A stretch of DNA of 10,929 nt from Candidatus Bathyarchaeota archaeon (GTDB lineage: Archaea > Thermoproteota > Bathyarchaeia > Bathyarchaeales > Bathycorpusculaceae). The notes beneath the pieces are model-generated. The model did no database searches. It was not told where the DNA came from and worked only from the letters and a program-made list of their open reading frames with translations. The DNA is taken from contig DAOVFL010000019.1 of the NCBI GenBank assembly GCA_030672945.1, forward strand, positions 1 through 10,929, in the 5' to 3' direction. A program made the translations under genes and the position numbers. Shown in pieces: positions 7,886 to 10,929 of the stretch (its first letter is position 1; the number at the start of each line of letters is the position of its first letter).

Positions 7886-7893
7886 CATATAAA
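7886..7893 (-). promoter_or_regulatory. Possible TATA box for the S8e gene
   Basis: TTTATATG is preceded by the purine-rich AAGGATAG, a plausible BRE. It is about 54 bases upstream of TTG 7832. Transcription starting 25-27 bases downstream would leave a leader of about 30 bases containing the GGAG site. The element is just beyond the stop of the flavin-reductase relic. It is inferred from spacing and composition only. Confidence 0.35.
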
Positions 7894-7912
7894 CCTATCC
7901 TTACTTCTTCGG

Positions 7913-8394
7913 TCACATATACACTACTTTCCCAACACCACGATATTTCCTTTCTAAATCATAGGTCACAGTTTCATATCTATCATAGTCCTAATCCAGG
8001 TGTACAGCCACCACTCACCAATGAAACGGTATGGGAGCCACCTACGTCTATCTTTCTCGATACTATGCATTCTTTGCTAGGTGCTGTTTCTACGATTCTC
8101 CCACTTTGTGTGGTTAATCTAAACTCCTTAAACTTGTCAACATCTCTTACAGATGTTGTTCCCCAAAAACTCTAGGCTATCTATCTGTTCTGTCGTTAGG
8201 ATATTAAGGACATACCTCCTTGATTTTTCTGAGTTTGTAAGAGTACGATCTTGGGATAATGCCAATTTGGTACACAGGCAGATTGAAAGAAAAGAGATGC
8301 ACTGCGCCTACCGTAATTATGTTGTTTTAACAGTTACAAGTACGACTGGAAATGATGGAAAAAGCGTATATGCCTTCCCGTGGAGATTTCTCAC
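7913..8394 (-). pseudogene. Decayed flavin reductase-like FMN-binding split-barrel protein
   Basis: No long frame is open here, but joining minus-strand frames gives an ordered series of flavin-reductase-like segments: LFPSFPVVLVTVK (ending at a TAA near 8320), then in a new frame ITVGAVHLFSFNLPVYQIG and IPRSYSYKL, then RRYVLNILTTEQIDSLEFLG, then RDVDKFKEFRLTTQSGRIV, APSKECIVSRKIDVGGSHTV, and finally VAVHLD, a TAG, DYDRYETVTYDLERKYRGVG and KVVYM before TGA 7913-7915. This order matches the family layout (PxPVVLVT, NxMTVGxVH, RYSYxLI, FVVNIPT, DVDKFxxxGLT, (I)xECPxxxE, HTxFxGEVVAVHxDE). At least four frameshifts and two stops are present, so it is nonfunctional. The relic start is GTG 8392-8394, overlapping the scpB TGA by the sequence GTGA. 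Family assignment is by pattern memory. The exact substrate and electron partner are unknown. Confidence 0.68.
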
Positions 8395-8987
8395 TTTTTC
8401 TCATTTGCCATTTCTCGCTCGAACACCTTCTTAAGCTGTCTTTTCATGGCTGGAAGCTCATGGCTTAAACCGAAATAATCTGCGAAATATTCTGTTGTTC
8501 TCAGAGATGTTGAACGTCCCTTCCTTGCACCTATGATCAAATCCATTTCTTTCAGCTGTTTAATGTGGCCGTATGAGTGATGACCACGTGTTTCAGCAAC
8601 TCTCTTTTGAGAGACTGGTTGCCTGTAGGATATGTAGGCAAGTGTCTTTAATGGTCCTATGGAAAGCAAAGGCTTCTTAACAAGCCTTTTAACTTGAGGT
8701 GTAAATTCCCTCTTTAACTGCAAAACATACCTCTCATCTTTCAACTGTAAAATTTCAAGAGCCGTATACCTATTCGCATATTCTTTCATAAGTGTTTTTG
8801 CAAGTTTTCGAGCTTTGTTTTTTGAACGGGTTTTCAAAACTGAACATAATTCCTTAAGGTCTAGGGGACGACCTGCAACATATAATGCGGCTTCCACCAA
8901 GGCCAGTTCCTTTCGAGTTTTACCTACTGCTTGCTTCTGATTGAAATCCATATCTGGCTTTAATGCCTGTTTTTCCACTTTCTGCAC
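8391..8987 (-). CDS. scpB: Segregation and condensation protein B (ScpB-like)
   Basis: ScpB proteins are winged-helix (kite) partners that bind the kleisin ScpA in SMC complexes, which organise and segregate chromosomes. The 198-residue protein opens with a charged, possibly flexible tail. The first winged helix follows at residues about 27-90 (ALVEAALYVAGRPLDLKELC, then SKNKARKLAKTLMKEYANR and LQLKDERYVLQLKREFTPQV). The second contains the family-typical LLSIGPLKTLAYISYRQPVS, then a helix ending VAETRG, the HIKQLKEMDLI stretch, and TTEYFADYFGL, which resembles the usual (L)TTxxFLxxFGL near the end. The start is GTG 8987, with AGGGAT 9 bases before it. GTG 8978 and ATG 8951 are later in-frame options. 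The gene is intact, although the genes on both sides are broken. No smc or scpA is in the window. Confidence 0.88.
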   Translation of the reverse strand: MQKVEKQALKPDMDFNQKQAVGKTRKELALVEAALYVAGRPLDLKELCSVLKTRSKNKARKLAKTLMKEYANRYTALEILQLKDERYVLQLKREFTPQVKRLVKKPLLSIGPLKTLAYISYRQPVSQKRVAETRGHHSYGHIKQLKEMDLIIGARKGRSTSLRTTEYFADYFGLSHELPAMKRQLKKVFEREMANEKK

Positions 8988-9072
8988 CGTTTAAATCCCT
9001 GATATCTATGTATGTCTGTAATAGGATTTAACGTTGAACCCATTGCACATGCTCTAGAGGTTTATTTTCTAT

Positions 9073-9084
9073 GCTTTTATATTT
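9073..9084 (-). promoter_or_regulatory. Possible TATA box upstream of scpB
   Basis: AAATATAAAAGC on the minus strand lies about 85 bases before the scpB GTG start and just after the end of the MetRS relic. It fits an archaeal TATA element, but the surroundings are AT-rich, so this is only a candidate. Confidence 0.25.
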
Positions 9085-9089
9085 AGCTT

Positions 9090-10731
9090 CTACAGTTTTT
9101 CCTGTTCTTTACTGATATCTTCACCTTTCACTTTCATGAAGAGCACTGTGGGCTTACTAATTTTATGTTTGCTCTGAATCTTAAGTTCAGAAGCTGTGTT
9201 CCAGTCTTGCTTATGCACCGTTCCTTCCAAGTTCAGTTCTCCCCAAAGGGGGTCCGCTGAGAAAGGCATATATGGTTCTAATAGGATTGCCAAGCTTCTA
9301 ACTACGTTGACACATAAGTAAAGGGCTGTCTTCGCTTTCACTTTGTCGACCCAAGGCTTTTTGCGCTGGAAGTACTGGTTACAAAAAGTTTAAAATCCAA
9401 TGATTTTCCTTAATCCTCTGCTCAATTCTATTCTATCGATTTCTTGGGCCACGTCTCTAACCACTGCTTTAAGTTTTTCCATCAATTCTCTGTCTGACTC
9501 GTCAATGTTCTCAATTTTAGGTACTTTTCCGTTGTAGTTTGACCAGATGAAAGTTAAAACCCGGTGTATGAAGTTGCCGATGTTTGCTATAAGTTCATTA
9601 TTTATTCTTTTTTGAAAGTCTTCCCCGCTGAAATTCACGTCAGCCTGACTGTAAGGAGTGATTGCTGATAAATAGTATCTTAGGTAATCTGGTGGAAACT
9701 CGTTTAAGAATTCTCTCACGCTTATGTACCATTCCCGACTCTTAGAGAATTTTCGTCCTTCAAGCGTGAAGTAACCTCTTTTTGGAAAAGTCTGGTAATT
9801 TAAATTCTTCAACTCCCATTCTCATGGCAGGTAAAAACAAGTAATGATGATATACTATGTCTTTTCCAATGAAATGGTAGATTTTTGATGAGTTCCAAAC
9901 TTGTTTTCCGTCTATCCCTTTTTCCCTAAAGAACTTTAGTGCGGTTGATATGTACCCGATGTGATTGTTAAACCAAACGTAAAGCACCTTTCCTTTTGCT
10001 TCTTCCAGAGGAACAGGTATACCCCACGATATGTCACGGCTTATGCCCCAGTCTTTCAAGCCTTCTCTTACTCAGTTTAACACGTAGTTTTTGACTTCCT
10101 GTTGAAGGTTCTTATTTTCCACTAGCCACTTCTCAAGCTTACCTGAAAAATCGCGGAGTTTGAAGAAATAATGTTGGCTTTGTTTACTTGTGGGTTTTGA
10201 ACCGCATATGGCGCAGTGAGGATCTTGAATCTCCCCTGACTGAAATATTCTTCCACATTTTTCACAGCTGTCTGAATATTGTTCAGTTGCGCCGCAGTAA
10301 GGGCATGTACCTTTTACGTAGCAGTCTGGTAGAAACTTTTTACAGTTTTCACAGTAAGGCTGCGACACAACTTGCTTATATATGCAGCTTTTCCCGTAGA
10401 GTTTCTTGAAGAAATATTGTGCAAGTTCTACGTTATCTTTAGAGCTTGTTTTGTAGAACATGTCAAAGGATATTCCTAGATCATTGAAATCTTTGAAGTC
10501 ATTCTTGTTCTAATAGGCCACAAATTCCGCTGGACTTATCCCTTTCCGTTCAGCTTCAACTAGTATGGGAGTGCCGAAGTCATCTGTCGCTCCTACATGA
10601 ATTATGTTGTTGCCTCGGAGTCTGCAGAATCTTACAAATATGTCAGCTGGCAGATATGTGGAAGTAATGCGTCCTAAGTGGATTTCACCATTTGCATATA
10701 TGAGGGCAGTTGTTACAATGATTTTCTCTAC
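9090..10731 (-). pseudogene. metG: Methionyl-tRNA synthetase pseudogene (archaeal type, no C-terminal tRNA-binding domain)
   Basis: Joined frames give a nearly complete MetRS of about 547 codons. In order: EKIIVTTALIYANGEIHLGR with the HIGH-type motif, STYLPADIFVRF, VGATDDFGTPI, a four-CxxC zinc knuckle (CENC, CPYC, CEKC, CAIC; about 10190-10350), WGISRDISWGIPVP, YVWFNNHIGYIS, HFIGKDIVYHH, the KMSKS-type KFSKS motif, FPPDYLRYYL, and the anticodon domain with NQYFQRKKPW and LLEPYMPFSA. Lesions are: no start codon (GTA at 10729-10731 where GTG is expected), TAG at 10510-10512 and TGA at 10072-10074 (both where family members have Trp), a frameshift in the TTTT run at 9786-9789, and TAA at 9390-9392. 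Motifs are otherwise well preserved, so the decay looks recent. The core ends at TAG 9090-9092 with no EMAPII-like extension. Confidence 0.9.
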
Positions 10732-10740
10732 TGCAAGTGT

Positions 10741-10745
10741 CTCCT
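10741..10745 (-). promoter_or_regulatory. Surviving ribosome binding site of the MetRS relic
   Basis: AGGAG on the minus strand sits 9 bases before the GTA at 10729-10731. The normal spacing suggests that this GTA was once a GTG start, giving a protein beginning M-EKIIVTTA. Confidence 0.5.
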
Positions 10746-10776
10746 AAGTCGTTATAGACTGGCTACAATTGCGATG

Positions 10777-10782
10777 TTTAAA
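10777..10782 (-). promoter_or_regulatory. Possible TATA box of the MetRS relic
   Basis: TTTAAA (within GCGTTTAAACAT) is about 45 bases upstream of the relic start. With transcription 25 bases downstream it would leave a short leader carrying the AGGAG site. A second AT-rich element, TTATAAATTA (10837-10846), overlaps the stop of the upstream frame. Both are candidates by position only. Confidence 0.3.
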
Positions 10783-10840
10783 CGCAACCTCAATGTTTAA
10801 AGTGAAATTATCAAGTGTAAAAGGAATTCTTCAGTGTAAT

Positions 10841-10929
10841 TTATAATTGTTCGGTCTCCATGGAAGTAAGGTTGATGGTTATGTATATCTCATCGGATCC
10901 CTCATCTTGCCACAGGTTTATCCTTCCAT
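10841..10929 (-). CDS. 3' end of an unidentified minus-strand gene (partial)
   Basis: The minus-strand frame is open from the window edge to TAA 10841-10843. It reads GRINLWQDEGSDEIYITIN and then LTSMETEQL (28 codons). The acidic loop followed by alternating hydrophobic residues (IYITINL) looks like a beta-rich C-terminus, and the direction agrees with the other genes here. The fragment is too short to assign a family or to tell whether the gene is intact. A competing plus-strand frame begins at ATG 10859 and is also open to the edge, but it has no ribosome binding site and a less protein-like composition. Confidence 0.35.
   Translation of the reverse strand, partial: GRINLWQDEGSDEIYITINLTSMETEQL

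Noticed and set aside
7709..8434. Three overlapping plus-strand frames (7709-7957, 7804-8175, 8153-8434)
   Set aside because: Their translations have no family resemblance and no ribosome sites. They are antisense to S8e, the flavin-reductase relic and the scpB end.
9090..10461. Four separate small MetRS-like proteins (a split synthetase)
   Set aside because: Three of the breaks are point stops in one continuous frame and the fourth is a single frameshift. The pieces have no own ribosome sites or sensible domain boundaries, so a broken gene fits better.
10510..10512. TAG in MetRS as a pyrrolysine codon, or TGA at 10072 as a recoded sense codon
   Set aside because: The same gene also has a frameshift, a TAA and no start codon, which recoding cannot fix. 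The intact genes end with ordinary stops, and nothing for pyrrolysine or selenocysteine use is in the window.
9390..10731. A-to-I RNA editing restoring MetRS (UAG, UGA and GUA would read as UGG, UGG and GUG)
   Set aside because: It would neatly repair three sites, but not the TTTT frameshift, and the TAA is not at an obvious tryptophan position. mRNA recoding of this kind is not known in archaea. RNA-seq showing A/G mixtures at these bases would reopen the idea.
6816..10731. All lesions as sequencing or assembly errors
   Set aside because: This cannot be excluded without reads, but the seven adjacent plus-strand genes and S8e and ScpB have no interruption. Several lesions are substitutions and one is a deletion of over 100 bases, which is unlike random indel error.
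1..10929. CRISPR arrays, tRNA or rRNA genes, insertion sequences
   Set aside because: I saw no regularly spaced repeats, no T-arm-like GGTTCRANYCC with a matching acceptor stem on either strand, and no transposase or terminal inverted repeats. A covariance-model search would be more sensitive than reading by eye.

Overview
The window looks archaeal. It carries archaeal-type isoprenoid genes (mevalonate kinase, isopentenyl phosphate kinase, type II IPP isomerase, a prenyl diphosphate synthase), an archaeal-class glutamyl-tRNA synthetase, SRP19 and ribosomal protein S8e. Starts are often TTG or GTG with GGAG-type ribosome binding sites, and the base composition is AT-leaning. Gene order and protein style suggest a Thermoproteota or Bathyarchaeia-like lineage, probably known from a metagenome. 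That placement is inference; nothing in the window is diagnostic at phylum level.

Positions 1-6639, plus strand, are one tight and fully intact co-directional block: MEMO1-family protein (5' end outside the window), mevalonate kinase, isopentenyl phosphate kinase, type II isopentenyl-diphosphate isomerase, polyprenyl/GGPP synthase, glutamyl-tRNA synthetase and SRP19. Neighbours overlap or sit a few bases apart, so they are probably cotranscribed. The four isoprenoid genes take mevalonate toward the C20-type prenyl chains of archaeal lipids. IPK implies the archaeal branch in which isopentenyl phosphate is made first and then phosphorylated. The decarboxylating step is not encoded here. The block ends at a hairpin plus T-run terminator (6729-6770).

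Positions 6816-10929 are all on the minus strand and quite different: intact essential genes alternate with wrecked ones. Reading from high to low coordinates there is the 3' end of an unidentified gene (10841-10929), a methionyl-tRNA synthetase pseudogene (9090-10731), an intact ScpB gene (8391-8987), a flavin-reductase-like pseudogene (7913-8394) whose relic GTG start overlaps the scpB stop, an intact S8e gene (7440-7832), and a SAM-dependent methyltransferase pseudogene (6816-7369). I reconstructed the three pseudogenes by joining reading frames by hand. Each keeps recognisable family motifs but has several frameshifts, in-frame stops or an internal deletion.

No new defence system, CRISPR array, mobile element or tRNA gene was seen. 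The real surprise is the decayed methionyl-tRNA synthetase: its start codon and two tryptophan codons look lost by single G-to-A changes, and there is also a frameshift and a TAA. Such a loss should be lethal unless another MetRS exists in the genome. Assembly error is the main alternative explanation, but the 6.6 kb of intact genes next door and the substitution-type lesions argue against it.
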